Source: Mycolicibacterium sp. P9-22 (lineage in GTDB: Bacteria > Actinomycetota > Actinomycetes > Mycobacteriales > Mycobacteriaceae). From it: a stretch of DNA of 64,000 nt. How positions within the stretch are numbered: position 1 is the first letter of the stretch; each line of letters begins with the position of its first letter. A program made the position numbers and the translations under genes. Of this stretch, positions 45,912 to 55,113 are shown in pieces. The notes under the pieces were generated by a model, which worked only from the letters and a program-made list of their open reading frames with translations, ran no database searches and was not told the DNA's origin. The stretch is from contig NZ_NPKP01000019.1 in assembly GCF_008329585.1 (NCBI RefSeq), forward strand, positions 1 through 64,000. Reading direction: 5' to 3'.

Positions 45912-48807
45912 CCTTGCGCCGCTTGCGAGCCGGCGCGCGCACGGGCTCCGGCGTCTCCAGCATGTCGACGAGGAACTGCCCGGTGTAGCTCTCCGGCGTC
46001 GCCGCGACATCCTCGGGAGTGCCGGCCGCCACCACCGTGCCACCGCCGGCACCGCCCTCGGGGCCCATGTCCACGATCCAGTCCGAGGTCTTGATGACAT
46101 CGAGGTTGTGCTCGATGACAATCACCGTATTGCCCTTGTCGACAAGGCCGTTGATGACCTTGAGCAGCTTGCGGATGTCTTCGAAGTGCAGGCCGGTGGT
46201 CGGCTCGTCGAGGATGTAGACGGTGCGACCGGTGGAACGCTTCTGCAGTTCGGCGGCCAGCTTCACCCGTTGGGCCTCGCCACCGGACAGCGTCGGGGCG
46301 GGCTGCCCCAGCCGGACGTAGCCGAGCCCGACGTCGACGAGTGTCTTGAGGTAGCGGTGGATCGAGGAGATCGGCTCGAAGAACTCGGTGGCCTCCTCGA
46401 TCGGCATGTCCAGCACCTCGGAGATGGTCTTGCCCTTGTAGTGCACCTCGAGCGTCTCCCGGTTGTACCGGGCGCCGTGGCAGACCTCGCAGGGCACGTA
46501 CACATCCGGCAGGAAGTTCATCTCGATCTTCAGCGTGCCGTCACCGGAACAGGCTTCGCAGCGACCGCCCTTGACGTTGAACGAGAAACGGCCCGGCTGG
46601 TAGCCGCGTACCTTTGCCTCGGTGGTGGCGGCGAACAGGGTGCGGATCTTGTCGAACACCCCGGTGTAGGTGGCCGGGTTGGACCGCGGGGTCCGCCCGA
46701 TCGGCGACTGGTCGACGCGCACCAGCTTGTCGAGCTGATCGATGCCGTTGATGCGGGTGTGCCGGCCGGGCACCTGCCGGGCGCCGTTGAGCTTGTTGGC
46801 CAGCACGGTTGCCAGGATGTCGTTGACCAGCGTCGACTTACCCGACCCCGACACCCCGGTCACCGAGGTGAGCACCCCGAGCGGGAAGGTCACGTCGACT
46901 TCCCTGAGGTTGTGCTCCCGCGCCCCGACGACGGTGAGTTGACGCTTGCGGTCCACCGGTCGGCGGATCGCGGGCACCTCGATGCTCTCCTTGCCGGAAA
47001 GGTAAGCGCCGGTGAGTGATTCCGGATTCTTCAGCAAGTCCTGGTAGGTTCCGCTGTGCACGATGCGCCCACCGTGTTCGCCGGCGTACGGGCCGATGTC
47101 GACCACCCAGTCGGCGTGCGCGATGGTGTCCAGGTCGTGTTCGACCACGATCAGCGTGTTGCCCAGATTGCGCAGCCGCACCAGCGTCTCGATGAGCTTG
47201 CGGTTGTCGCGCTGATGCAGGCCGATCGAGGGCTCATCGAGCACGTAGAGCACCCCGACCAGGCCCGAGCCGATCTGGGTGGCCAACCGGATCCGTTGTG
47301 CCTCACCGCCGGACAGCGTCGCCGCCGCCCGCGACAGGGACAGGTATTCCAGACCGACGTCGAGCAGGAACCCCAGCCGGGACTGGATCTCCTTGAGCAC
47401 CTGACCGGCGATGGCCTGCTCCCGCGTGCCCAGCGTCAGGGCGTTGAGGAACTCGGCGCAGTCGGCGATGGACAGCTCGGCGACCTGCGCGATCGACTTG
47501 GCACCGTGTGTGCCGGCCGCCAGCGTCACCGCGAGGATCTCCGGCTTGAGCCGGGTCCCCGCGCATTCCGGGCACGGGATGTCCCGCATGAAGCCCTCGT
47601 AGCGTTCCTTCATCTGCTCGGAATCGGTCTGCTCCATGCGGCGCTGCAGGAACGCCAGCACGCCTTCGAAGTCCGCGTAGTACGACCGGGTGCGTCCGTA
47701 GCGGTTCTTGTAGCGCACGTGCACCTGGTGGTCGGAGCCCTCCAGGATGGCCTTGCGCGCCTTGGCGGGCAGCTTCTTCCAGGGGGTGTTCACATCGAAA
47801 CCGAGCTCATCGCCCAGCCCCGACATCATCCGGGTGAAGTACTCGGCGGTGTGCCCCATCGACCAGGGTGCGACCGCACCCTCGGCGAGCGTCATCTCCG
47901 GATCGGGCACCACCAGGTCGGGATCGACCTCCTTCTTGATGCCCAGCCCGGTGCATTCGGGGCAGGCGCCGTAGGGCGAGTTGAAGGAGAACGACCGCGG
48001 TTCCAGGTCGTCGACCGCCAGCGGGTGCCCGTTCGGGCAGGCCAGCTTCTCCGAGAAGCGCTGCTCGCGGTGCGGATGGCCCTCCTCGCGGTCGACGAAC
48101 TCGAGCACGAGGATGCCATCGGCCAGCCCCAGGGCGGTCTCCACCGAGTCGGTGAGACGCTGCTTGCTGCTCGCCTTGACGCTGAGGCGGTCCACGACCA
48201 CCTCGATATCGTGCTTCTCCTGCTTCTTGAGCTTCGGCGGGTCGGTCAGCGGATAGACCACGCCGTCGACACGGACCCGGCTGTAGCCCTGGGAGTTGAG
48301 CTTGTCGAACAGGTCGACGAACTCACCCTTGCGGGTACGTACGACCGGGGCCAGCACCTGGAACTTGGCGCCCTCTTCCATGGCCAGCACCTGGTCGACG
48401 ATCTGCTGCGGGGTCTGCCGGGCGATGCGCTCACCGCAGACCGGGCAGTGCGGGGTCCCGGCGCGGGCGTAGAGCAACCGCAGATAGTCGTAGACCTCGG
48501 TGATGGTGCCCACGGTGGAGCGCGGGTTGCGGTTGGTGGACTTCTGGTCGATGGACACCGCCGGGGACAGGCCCTCGATGAAATCGACATCGGGTTTGTC
48601 CATCTGCCCCAGGAACTGGCGCGCGTAGGCCGACAGCGACTCCACGTAGCGGCGCTGCCCCTCGGCGAAGATCGTGTCGAAGGCCAGCGAGGACTTCCCA
48701 GAACCGGACAGGCCGGTGAACACGATCAGAGCGTCGCGCGGCAGATCAAGGTCAACTCCACGCAGGTTGTGCTCGCGCGCACCCTTGACGATCAGACGGT
48801 CAGACAC
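45901..48807 (-). CDS. uvrA: Excinuclease ABC subunit A
   Basis: Damage-recognition ATPase of nucleotide excision repair. The two ABC modules have Walker A GLSGSGKSSLAF and GVSGSGKSTLVN, signatures LSGGEAQRIRLATQIGSG and LSGGEAQRVKLAAEL, and Walker B VLYVLDEPSIGLH and YILDEPTTGLHFED. Zinc motifs CPVCGERI, CPNGHP...CPEC and CEACSGDG...CEVCHG are present. About 968 residues from GTG 48807, which begins the invariant DRLIVKGAREHNLRGVDL. The ATG at 48837 adds ten non-conserved residues. Confidence 0.98.
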   Translation of the reverse strand: MSDRLIVKGAREHNLRGVDLDLPRDALIVFTGLSGSGKSSLAFDTIFAEGQRRYVESLSAYARQFLGQMDKPDVDFIEGLSPAVSIDQKSTNRNPRSTVGTITEVYDYLRLLYARAGTPHCPVCGERIARQTPQQIVDQVLAMEEGAKFQVLAPVVRTRKGEFVDLFDKLNSQGYSRVRVDGVVYPLTDPPKLKKQEKHDIEVVVDRLSVKASSKQRLTDSVETALGLADGILVLEFVDREEGHPHREQRFSEKLACPNGHPLAVDDLEPRSFSFNSPYGACPECTGLGIKKEVDPDLVVPDPEMTLAEGAVAPWSMGHTAEYFTRMMSGLGDELGFDVNTPWKKLPAKARKAILEGSDHQVHVRYKNRYGRTRSYYADFEGVLAFLQRRMEQTDSEQMKERYEGFMRDIPCPECAGTRLKPEILAVTLAAGTHGAKSIAQVAELSIADCAEFLNALTLGTREQAIAGQVLKEIQSRLGFLLDVGLEYLSLSRAAATLSGGEAQRIRLATQIGSGLVGVLYVLDEPSIGLHQRDNRKLIETLVRLRNLGNTLIVVEHDLDTIAHADWVVDIGPYAGEHGGRIVHSGTYQDLLKNPESLTGAYLSGKESIEVPAIRRPVDRKRQLTVVGAREHNLREVDVTFPLGVLTSVTGVSGSGKSTLVNDILATVLANKLNGARQVPGRHTRINGIDQLDKLVRVDQSPIGRTPRSNPATYTGVFDKIRTLFAATTEAKVRGYQPGRFSFNVKGGRCEACSGDGTLKIEMNFLPDVYVPCEVCHGARYNRETLEVHYKGKTISEVLDMPIEEATEFFEPISSIHRYLKTLVDVGLGYVRLGQPAPTLSGGEAQRVKLAAELQKRSTGRTVYILDEPTTGLHFEDIRKLLKVINGLVDKGNTVIVIEHNLDVIKTSDWIVDMGPEGGAGGGTVVAAGTPEDVAATPESYTGQFLVDMLETPEPVRAPARKRRKVSA

Positions 48808-48905
48808 ACTTCCCCTTTTCAGTCCTGCCCAAGGCACGAGAACTCACGGCCAATGCTAGGTGCACCCACCGACAAGCCCGAGTCGAGCCGGATAGCGTGG
48901 GACGA

Positions 48906-49580
48906 ATGACAGCCCTCGTCGAGAACTACACCGGCCATGTGGACCCCGGTACCGCGGCACGACGCACCCTGCCCGCAGCGACCATCGTCAAAGCTTCGGT
49001 CGGTCCGATGGACAACAATGCGTACCTCGTCTCGTGTTCCGCGACCGGAAAAACCCTGCTCATCGACGCCGCCAATGACGCCGACCAGCTCGTCGAGCTG
49101 ATCAGGGAACACGCCCCCGATATCGCCCTCATCGTGACCAGCCACCAGCACTACGACCACTGGCAAGCCCTGGCGGCCGTGACCGAGGCCACCGGCGCAC
49201 CGACCGCGGCACACGCGCTGGATGCCGAGCCGTTGCCCGTCACCCCGGACCGCATCCTCGCCGACGGGGACACCGTCACTGTCGGCGAGCTCACCTTCGA
49301 CGTCATTCACCTCCAAGGTCATACCGAGGGCTCGGTCGCTCTCGCCCTCAAGGGCGCCGACGGTGAGATCACCCATCTGTTCACCGGGGATTGCCTGTTC
49401 CCGGGTGGGGTCGGCAAGACCTGGAAGGACGGTGACTTCGACCGGCTGCTCGGCGATGTGTCCAGCAAGGTGTTCGACGTATACCCGGATTCCACCGTGG
49501 TCTACCCCGGCCACGGTGACGACACCACCCTCGGCGCCGAACGACCGCACCTGGCCGAGTGGAGGCAGCGCGGCTGGTGA
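48906..49580 (+). CDS. Metallo-beta-lactamase-fold hydrolase (Rv1637c-like)
   Basis: A 224-residue hydrolase with the metal motif HxHxDH in TSHQHYDHWQAL, a third histidine in VIHLQGHTEGSVAL, the bridging aspartate in FTGDCLF, and the last histidine in VYPGHGDD. This is the glyoxalase II-like layout. The substrate is unknown, possibly a thioester. ATG 48906 (TALVENYTGHVDPG) is preferred over GTG 48897. It is divergent from uvrA, with about 98 bp between the starts. Confidence 0.9.
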   Translation: MTALVENYTGHVDPGTAARRTLPAATIVKASVGPMDNNAYLVSCSATGKTLLIDAANDADQLVELIREHAPDIALIVTSHQHYDHWQALAAVTEATGAPTAAHALDAEPLPVTPDRILADGDTVTVGELTFDVIHLQGHTEGSVALALKGADGEITHLFTGDCLFPGGVGKTWKDGDFDRLLGDVSSKVFDVYPDSTVVYPGHGDDTTLGAERPHLAEWRQRGW

Positions 49581-49583
49581 GCC

Positions 49584-50498
49584 TCAGAGCTTGGCGATGA
49601 CCTGCTCGCCGAACTGGGCGATGACGTCGGTCGCGTGCGCCAGGCTGTCGCCTGGCACCTGGACCTGGATCCAGGTCACACCCAGCTCGGCGAGCCGCTG
49701 CACGCCGCCCAGATAGGCGGCGGCGTCGAAGCCGTCTGCGCCCGGCACGCCACCGACGGCATTGCTGAACGTGACATCGACGGTCGCCGGGTCCCGGCCG
49801 GCCTCGTCGAGGCGCCGGCGCAGATCGTCGATCCCCGCCTGCAGCGTCTCCAGCGAATCCATCGGGTCGGTCCGCGCGGTCCGGGCCAGCACGCCGGCCG
49901 CCGGGAACGGGCACCAGCCGTCACCGTGTTCGGCGACACGGCGACGCGCCGCGGCGGTGTTGCCGCCGATCCATATCGGCGGCGGCGAGGTGGGCCGGGG
50001 ATGCGCGGTGATGCCGGCGGCGGTGAAATGCCTGCCCTCGAAGCCGATGTCATCGCCGGTCCAGACCGCCCGGATGACCTGCAGAGCCTCTTCGACCAGC
50101 GCGCCGCGTTCGTCGAAATCGACTCCCAGCGCCGCGAATTCGCGCTTCAGATAGCCGACTCCGACGGCCAGGGTGAACCGGCCGCCCGACAGCAGATCCA
50201 GTGTCGCGCCGGCCTTGGCGACGACGAACGGATTCCGGTAGGGCAAAACCACCACGTTCGGGATCAGCCGCAAAGTGGTGGTGTGCGCGGCGGCGAAACC
50301 CATGGCCACGAAGGGATCCAGCGCATCGTGTCCGCCGGCCTCCAGCCATTTCTGGGTCGGCGCAGGGTGATCGGTGAAACCGAATCCGCCGAATCCCGCG
50401 GCTTCCGCGGCCGCGGCCACCGCCGCCACCCCGGCCCCGTTGACCAGTTCCGGGTTGTACGGGTGACTGTGCATGGGGTGGGTGAAGGCGAACTTCAT
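49584..50498 (-). CDS. LLM-class F420-dependent oxidoreductase
   Basis: A 304-residue luciferase-like protein of the mycobacterial F420 group. TDHPAPTQKW near residue 44, LPNVVVLPYRNPFVVAKAGATLDLLSGGRFTLAVGVGY-like core, LQVIRAVWTGDDIGFEGRHF, and PPIWIGGNTAAARRRVAEHGDGW are typical. Its ATG overlaps the TGA of the acyl-CoA dehydrogenase (ATGA at 50495-50498), so both probably act in one lipid or steroid pathway. The substrate is not visible. Confidence 0.88.
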   Translation of the reverse strand: MKFAFTHPMHSHPYNPELVNGAGVAAVAAAAEAAGFGGFGFTDHPAPTQKWLEAGGHDALDPFVAMGFAAAHTTTLRLIPNVVVLPYRNPFVVAKAGATLDLLSGGRFTLAVGVGYLKREFAALGVDFDERGALVEEALQVIRAVWTGDDIGFEGRHFTAAGITAHPRPTSPPPIWIGGNTAAARRRVAEHGDGWCPFPAAGVLARTARTDPMDSLETLQAGIDDLRRRLDEAGRDPATVDVTFSNAVGGVPGADGFDAAAYLGGVQRLAELGVTWIQVQVPGDSLAHATDVIAQFGEQVIAKL

Positions 50499-51649
50499 CG
50501 AACTCCCTTCGGGGCAGCGTAAATCGGCCGCTGCAGGCCGAGTGCGTGCGCAGCGATCATGTTGCGGAAAACCTCCAGGGTTCCGCCGTAGATACCGGTC
50601 GGCCCGGCCAACCGGAAGATGTGCTCGGCTCCCCCGTCGCCGGTGGCACCCGGGGTGTCGACGGGCAACGCACCCGCGGGGCCGAGCAGGTCCATCAGAT
50701 CGGGCGCGATGTCCCGCATGGTCTGTGCGATCGCGACCCGGCCGTACATGTCGGACGCACTCATGGCGGCCTCCAGGCGCGCCACGGCGCGGCCCAACCG
50801 GTAATCGGGCGGGACGGTGCGGGCAACGCCGTCGACGGCCTCAGCGGTCAACAGGATGTGTTCGGTCATGGTGGCGATCTTCTGCAGGCCGCCGGCCTCG
50901 CGTTCGATGGTGCCGTGCTCGGCGTTGAGCGCCTGGCGCAGCACCGCCCATCCCCCGTTGACGTCCCCGATGCGGTATTCGTCGTCCACCCGCACATCGG
51001 TGTAGAAGGTGATGTTGGTGCGGTCCCCGTCGACCGTGCGGATGGGCTGGATCTCCACGCCGGGCGAATCCATCGGCACCAGGAACATGGTGAGGCTCTG
51101 ATGTTTCGGCGCGGCCGGGTCGGTGTTGGTGATCAGAAAGACGTACTGGGCGTTCTGGGCATTCGAGGTGAACATCTTGGAGCCATTGATAACCCATGCC
51201 GATCCATCCGCTTCCCGCACGGCCCGCGTCTTACACGTCGCCACGTCCGAGCCACCTTCGGGCTCGGTGTAGCCCAGACACAGCCGCAGTTCACCGGAGA
51301 GCACGCCGGGCAGTATCCGTGCGATCAGTTCCGGGGTGCCGAAGGCCTGCACCGATTTCGCGACCATCGCCGTTGTGCCCCAATGGAACCACGGTGTGCG
51401 GGCACGGCCGATCTCCAGTTCCCAGATGCGCCTGCGCACGGCACTGAATCCGCCGTCGGCCTCCGAGCGGTAGTCTGCGGCCAGATAGCCGGCTGCGCCG
51501 AGTGCCAAATGCACTGCCTCGTCGAAGTTCTCACCGGTCTCGCGGTCCCGTTTAATCACCTCTTCGGTGACGAGCCCGGCCAGGAAGCCGCGCAACTCCT
51601 GTTGGAACGCACCATCCTCGGCCGACAGCTCGACCCGGGAGAAATCCAC
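50495..51649 (-). CDS. Acyl-CoA dehydrogenase
   Basis: A 384-residue FAD enzyme. CLGYTEPEGGSDVATCKTRAVRE is the middle-domain signature, INGSKMFTSNAQNAQYVFLITNTDP the flavin side, and FRLAGPTGIYGGTLEVFRNMIAAHALGL the C-terminal part. The usual catalytic glutamate position in the C-terminal domain is not clear; this type often works as an alpha2beta2 pair with a second dehydrogenase in steroid degradation. It is translationally coupled to the F420-type gene. Confidence 0.9.
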   Translation of the reverse strand: MDFSRVELSAEDGAFQQELRGFLAGLVTEEVIKRDRETGENFDEAVHLALGAAGYLAADYRSEADGGFSAVRRRIWELEIGRARTPWFHWGTTAMVAKSVQAFGTPELIARILPGVLSGELRLCLGYTEPEGGSDVATCKTRAVREADGSAWVINGSKMFTSNAQNAQYVFLITNTDPAAPKHQSLTMFLVPMDSPGVEIQPIRTVDGDRTNITFYTDVRVDDEYRIGDVNGGWAVLRQALNAEHGTIEREAGGLQKIATMTEHILLTAEAVDGVARTVPPDYRLGRAVARLEAAMSASDMYGRVAIAQTMRDIAPDLMDLLGPAGALPVDTPGATGDGGAEHIFRLAGPTGIYGGTLEVFRNMIAAHALGLQRPIYAAPKGVR

Positions 51650-51705
51650 CCGAACACCGTGACACTTGATCGCCTGTTTGTAAAGCTCACGCCACGCACG
51701 TCAAA

Positions 51706-51751
51706 GGCCGAGGCCCGGCGCCGCCGGTGAGGGCGACGCCGGGCCTCGGCC
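51706..51751 (-). terminator. Strong hairpin after the universal stress protein gene
   Basis: A perfect 15-bp stem (left arm GGCCGAGGCCCGGCG at 51706-51720, right arm 51737-51751) with a 16-nt loop, beginning 18 bp after the usp stop on the minus strand and followed by TTTGA. It separates usp from the acyl-CoA dehydrogenase gene. Confidence 0.8.
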
Positions 51752-51768
51752 TGCGAGTCTGACGAGGG

Positions 51769-52212
51769 TCAGGACGTGTGCACGATGAGCACGTCGATCT
51801 TCGACCGACGTGCCACATTGGCGGGCACCGAGCCGAGCAGGCGCCCCGCGATGGTGCTCAGACCGACATTGCCGACCACCAGCAGGTCTGCCTTCTCGGC
51901 CTCGGCGAGTTCGACCAGCGCGTCGACGGGGGCACCGACGATGGCCTTCTCGACCACTTCGGTGGCGCCGGCGGCCTTCGCCCGATCCGTCGCCTCGCGC
52001 AGGATCGCGTAGATCGGTGCGTTGCCGGTGGCTTTGTAGCCCTCGTCCTTGAGGACGTCGGCAGCGTGATGATCCTCGCTCTGCGGGAAGTAGGCGGTCG
52101 CGACGATCACTCGCGCACCCGACCCTCCGGCAATCTCCCCGGCCCGGTCCACCGCACGCAGCGACGAATCAGATCCGTCCGTGCCGACCACCACGGTCCG
52201 ATAGGCGCTCAT
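51769..52212 (-). CDS. Universal stress protein (Rv1636-like)
   Basis: A 147-residue UspA-fold protein. VVVGTDGSDSSLRAVDRA begins the fold, and the nucleotide loop GNVGLSTIAGRLLGSVPANVARRS matches the G-2x-G-9x-G-S/T pattern. The close M. tuberculosis relative Rv1636 binds cAMP, so this protein may buffer cAMP made by cyclases such as the one at 25165. The ATG start is followed by a monocistronic unit ending at the 51706 hairpin. The 265 bp upstream (52213-52477) contain a perfect CCGCATGCGG palindrome at 52410-52419 and nothing else clear. Confidence 0.93.
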   Translation of the reverse strand: MSAYRTVVVGTDGSDSSLRAVDRAGEIAGGSGARVIVATAYFPQSEDHHAADVLKDEGYKATGNAPIYAILREATDRAKAAGATEVVEKAIVGAPVDALVELAEAEKADLLVVGNVGLSTIAGRLLGSVPANVARRSKIDVLIVHTS

Positions 52213-52520
52213 TCATGCCCTCCCAGTGTCGATTGCTAAGCCACCCGAGACATTAACGCGTTGCTGGACGGCCGTGGGGTCGATTCACCACACGCGGCAC
52301 ATCCGGCACCGTCTCGTCGGCGCTGTTCGAATGTCGATGCTAGCCCGAAAATGCGGGCGCACGGGGTATCAGTGAGGAACGTGACGGTCCCGTTGCCGGT
52401 GTTTGCGGACCGCATGCGGCCCTGGAAGTGAGCCGGGTCAACCCGATACAGGGGACGCGACGGGTGTCACTTAAGTTGTGAGGTATCGGTATTTACGCAA
52501 TCACCGGATCGGCATCCGGC

Positions 52521-53339
52521 ATGGGAGCACAGGCAGCCCGTCAGCTCACCGCGCGAGGGCATCGGGTCATCGGCGTCGATCTCAAGGACGCCGACATCAT
52601 CGCAGACCTCTCCTGCCCCACGGGACGACGGATCGCGGCGGACGAGGTGCTCTCGGCGGCCGATGGCGTGCTCGACGGAGCCGTGCTGGCAGCCGGTCTG
52701 GGGCCCGGATCCGGCGCTGACCGTAATCACCTGATCGCCCAGGTGAACTTCCTCGGCGTCGTCGAACCACTCATGGCGTGGAGACCGGCACTGGCCGCAG
52801 CGAACCGCGCGAAGGTGGTCGTGATCGCGAGCAACTCCACCACCACGGTACCGATGGTGCCTCGCCGCACCATCAAGGCCCTGCTCGCGCACGACCCGGA
52901 CAAGGCGGTTCGCAGTATCCGACTGCTCGGCAGGAACGGTTCGGCGCTGATGTACGCGGCGTCCAAGATCGCGGTCAGCCGGTGGGTGCGCCGGCATGCG
53001 GTGACGCCGCCATGGGCGGGCGCCGGAATTCGGCTGAATGCGCTCGCTCCGGGCGCGATCATGACGCCACTGCTGGAAGCCCAGCTCGCCGAACCCATGG
53101 AAGGGAGGGCGGTGCGCAGGTTCCCCATCCCCGTCGGCGGATTCGGCGCGGCCGACCAGCTGGCGGACTGGATAACCTTCATGTTGTCGGATTCTGCCGA
53201 CTTTCTCTGTGGCAGTGTCATTTTCGTCGACGGCGGGACCGACGCGTTCTTCCGCACGGACGATTGGCCGAGCGGGGTGCGGGCACGCGCGCTCCCGGGC
53301 TACCTGTGGCGGTTCGCCCGCGGCACGGCGAGGAGCTGA
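52521..53339 (+). CDS. Short-chain dehydrogenase/reductase, 5' end apparently frameshifted
   Basis: NAD(P)-dependent oxidoreductase with active site SNSTTT...YAASK and C-terminal DFLCGSVIFVDGG. The ATG at 52521 lies inside the cofactor loop: the in-frame codons before it read GIGIYAITGSASG, the expected first strand and TGxxxGMG motif, but a TGA at 52479 closes that frame and no ATG, GTG or TTG lies between. GTG at 52478 starts the right distance upstream (Met-Arg...) but is out of frame by one base near 52484. So there is either a 1-bp insertion or sequencing error, or a non-standard ATC/ATT start. If the short start is real, cofactor binding would be lost. Confidence 0.75.
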   Translation: MGAQAARQLTARGHRVIGVDLKDADIIADLSCPTGRRIAADEVLSAADGVLDGAVLAAGLGPGSGADRNHLIAQVNFLGVVEPLMAWRPALAAANRAKVVVIASNSTTTVPMVPRRTIKALLAHDPDKAVRSIRLLGRNGSALMYAASKIAVSRWVRRHAVTPPWAGAGIRLNALAPGAIMTPLLEAQLAEPMEGRAVRRFPIPVGGFGAADQLADWITFMLSDSADFLCGSVIFVDGGTDAFFRTDDWPSGVRARALPGYLWRFARGTARS

Positions 53340-53700
53340 GCGGAGCGAGCGGTGACCTTCGGACTCCAGGGCAGAGTTGTTGGCGCAGTCGGCGTTTCCC
53401 ACTCCTTCCATGAGCACGCATCACAGTGTTCTGTGCCTCTGGGATGTGGAGCCCGCGCCGAAAAGTGCTGCGACCCCGATTCATGAGACCGGCCTCGGCC
53501 TGGTGTTGGCCGCCGGTACCGCCGCGCACCAGCAGCTGCGATTCGATATGGGCGTCCGCTGCACGCCGTACGCCCTCGGCGCAGCGCCGTGCGAGCTGCG
53601 GGCGCGGCGCTCATGCTGCGCGAGGCCATCGGCGACAATTCCGCCGAAATCACCGCCATCTGGGATGACCTCGTGGTGGTCGGCCCGTAGGCCTTTGCTG
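53340..53700. other. Junction region with a probable gene remnant
   Basis: No complete gene. On the plus strand two short stretches in different frames look protein-like: GLGLVLAAGTAAHQQLRFDMG (about 53490-53552) and, in another frame, AALMLREAIGDNSAEITAIW followed by DDLVVVGP and a TAG at 53688-53690. They could be the broken C-terminal end of a host gene cut off by rearrangement at the integration site. I do not recognise the family. Confidence 0.3.
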
Positions 53701-53721
53701 GAGCGAGTGACGGGATTCGAA
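53701..53721 (-). repeat. Left attachment site (attL) of element A
   Basis: A 21-bp copy of a tRNA 3' end (T-loop, T-stem and acceptor strand on the minus strand). The bases to its right (TTGG) do not complete the T-stem, so it is the short duplicated end, not a tRNA gene. The integrase stop codon is 4 bp away. Confidence 0.85.
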
Positions 53722-53725
53722 TTGG

Positions 53726-54934
53726 TTACTGCACGGCACTAATGCGCTGGTCAGCGATCTGCGTGACGCCAGCGGTACGCGGCGGGTACACACATTCCGC
53801 GCCCATAGCCGCCGCTACAGCGTCCAACTCGTCTGGATACAAGTGTCCGTACAAATCAAGAGTCATCGTTGCGGTTGCGTGGCCAAGCATGCGTTGAACA
53901 GTCTTGATCGACGCCTTTGTACGAATCGCAAGGGACGCGCAGGTGTGCCTCAGTTCGTGAGGCACTATGCCGGGAACCCCGGCGCGCTCAGCGGCCGGAT
54001 CAAACACGCGACGGAACTCGTAATTCTTGAGGAATCCATCCTCACCAGGAAAGACCAGCCGCCTGCCGGGTGACGCCACGAACCTCTCTTGCAGACGCGC
54101 CAGAACTTGCGGAGGTACGGGCACCGACCGTGTCGTGTGCGTCTTCGTCGTTCCGAGCGCGTACTGCCGGCCGACCCTTTCGACCGCCGCCACGACATCT
54201 ATCCGACCACGCTCGAAGTCGATGTTCTCGCGCCGCAGCGCCGTCGCCTCGCCGTACCGCAAGCCGCAGTACGCCAGAACTAGGACTAGCAGGTCAAAAT
54301 CGCCGCACTCGCTCGCGAGTAGTGCCACCTGTTCGTGCGTCAGATAGCGGCGTGGAGCGGTCGTCTTGCGGGGCAAGTCGATGTCGGCTGCCGGATTCGA
54401 AGCCAGCATTTGCAGCCGGACTGCATGCCCGAGAACGGCACTCAGGACATGGTGCGCCTGACGAACACGTGAGGCCGACAACGTACCCTTCCGCCGATTA
54501 AGTGGTTTCGATGCAGTCAGTTCCGCGACCCACTTCTGAACCGAGTTCCATTCGATGTCACCTACGGATGTTGTGGCCCAACGTGGTAGCACGTGGGTAT
54601 CAAGCAGGGACCGATAACCTTCCAGGGTTTTGCCCTTCAACCGCACCGTCTTTGCGTCGAACCATAAATCGGCGACTTCCCCGAAACACACGCGGCCGGC
54701 ACTGCGCGAGGCGTACCCCCCGGTGGACATCCGAGCAGCTATCTGGCGCTGGCGCTCCACAGCTTCTTTCTTCGTCTCGAAGTGCTCTGAGGTCGTCCGC
54801 CCGCGGGCGTCCGTCACCGCGACGCGATAGCGGAGACGGCCTCGACCGTTGCGGGCAGTGGGTCTGCTCAAGTCTGGTTTGCCATTCGTCTTTGAGTACC
54901 AGAGGTCTTGAATCGTCACGCCTGCACGTCTCAT
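53726..54934 (-). CDS. Tyrosine-family site-specific integrase
   Basis: A 402-residue phage-type integrase. The N-terminal arm-binding and SAM-like core-binding domain (about 80-180: FGEVADLWFDAKTVRLKGKTL) is followed by the catalytic domain with Arg226 (AYCGLRYGEA), Lys264 (TTKTHTTRSVP), His326 and Arg329 (PHELRHT), His352 (MLGHA) and nucleophile Tyr362 (LDLYGHLYP). All six are present, so it should be active. It lies next to attL, pointing at it. It is divergent from the excisionase-like gene with 254 bp between the starts; repeats in that region and inside int look like arm-type binding sites. Confidence 0.95.
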   Translation of the reverse strand: MRRAGVTIQDLWYSKTNGKPDLSRPTARNGRGRLRYRVAVTDARGRTTSEHFETKKEAVERQRQIAARMSTGGYASRSAGRVCFGEVADLWFDAKTVRLKGKTLEGYRSLLDTHVLPRWATTSVGDIEWNSVQKWVAELTASKPLNRRKGTLSASRVRQAHHVLSAVLGHAVRLQMLASNPAADIDLPRKTTAPRRYLTHEQVALLASECGDFDLLVLVLAYCGLRYGEATALRRENIDFERGRIDVVAAVERVGRQYALGTTKTHTTRSVPVPPQVLARLQERFVASPGRRLVFPGEDGFLKNYEFRRVFDPAAERAGVPGIVPHELRHTCASLAIRTKASIKTVQRMLGHATATMTLDLYGHLYPDELDAVAAAMGAECVYPPRTAGVTQIADQRISAVQ

Positions 54935-55004
54935 AGCGGTCAGCGTACAAATAAGCCGGCGTTACAGTCAACGATATAAAGACCAAATGTGTTGCCGTAC
55001 AAAT
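53848..55004. repeat. Dispersed CGTACAAA repeats (possible integrase arm-type sites)
   Basis: The 9-mer CGTACAAAT occurs on the plus strand at 53848-53856, 54944-54952 and 54996-55004, and its shorter form TTTGTACG (reverse complement) at 53916-53923. Two copies lie close to attL inside the 3' end of int and two upstream of int, 52 bp apart. This arrangement is like the arm-type sites of mycobacteriophage integrases. Confidence 0.5.
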
Positions 55005-55031
55005 TAATTAACCATAACGGTAAAGAAACGT

Positions 55032-55049
55032 GTTTGCTGGACAGCAAAC
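55032..55049. promoter_or_regulatory. Palindrome between integrase and excisionase-like genes
   Basis: GTTTGCTG-GA-CAGCAAAC is a perfect 8-bp inverted repeat with a 2-bp centre, in the divergent promoter region. It is the most likely operator for a regulator of the element, probably an element-encoded one. Confidence 0.5.
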
Positions 55050-55113
55050 GGTTCATGAGCTACTTTTGCCACAACGGTGCTAACAGCAACCTCCCGAAAA
55101 ATGCACCGTGTGT

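Noticed and set aside
47056..48909. 617-codon open frame opposite uvrA
   Set aside because: Antisense shadow; UvrA motifs on the other strand are complete.
52381..52440. DosR-type box before the universal stress gene
   Set aside because: No match to the GGGACTWWAGTCCC-type motif; only a plain CCGCATGCGG palindrome is present.
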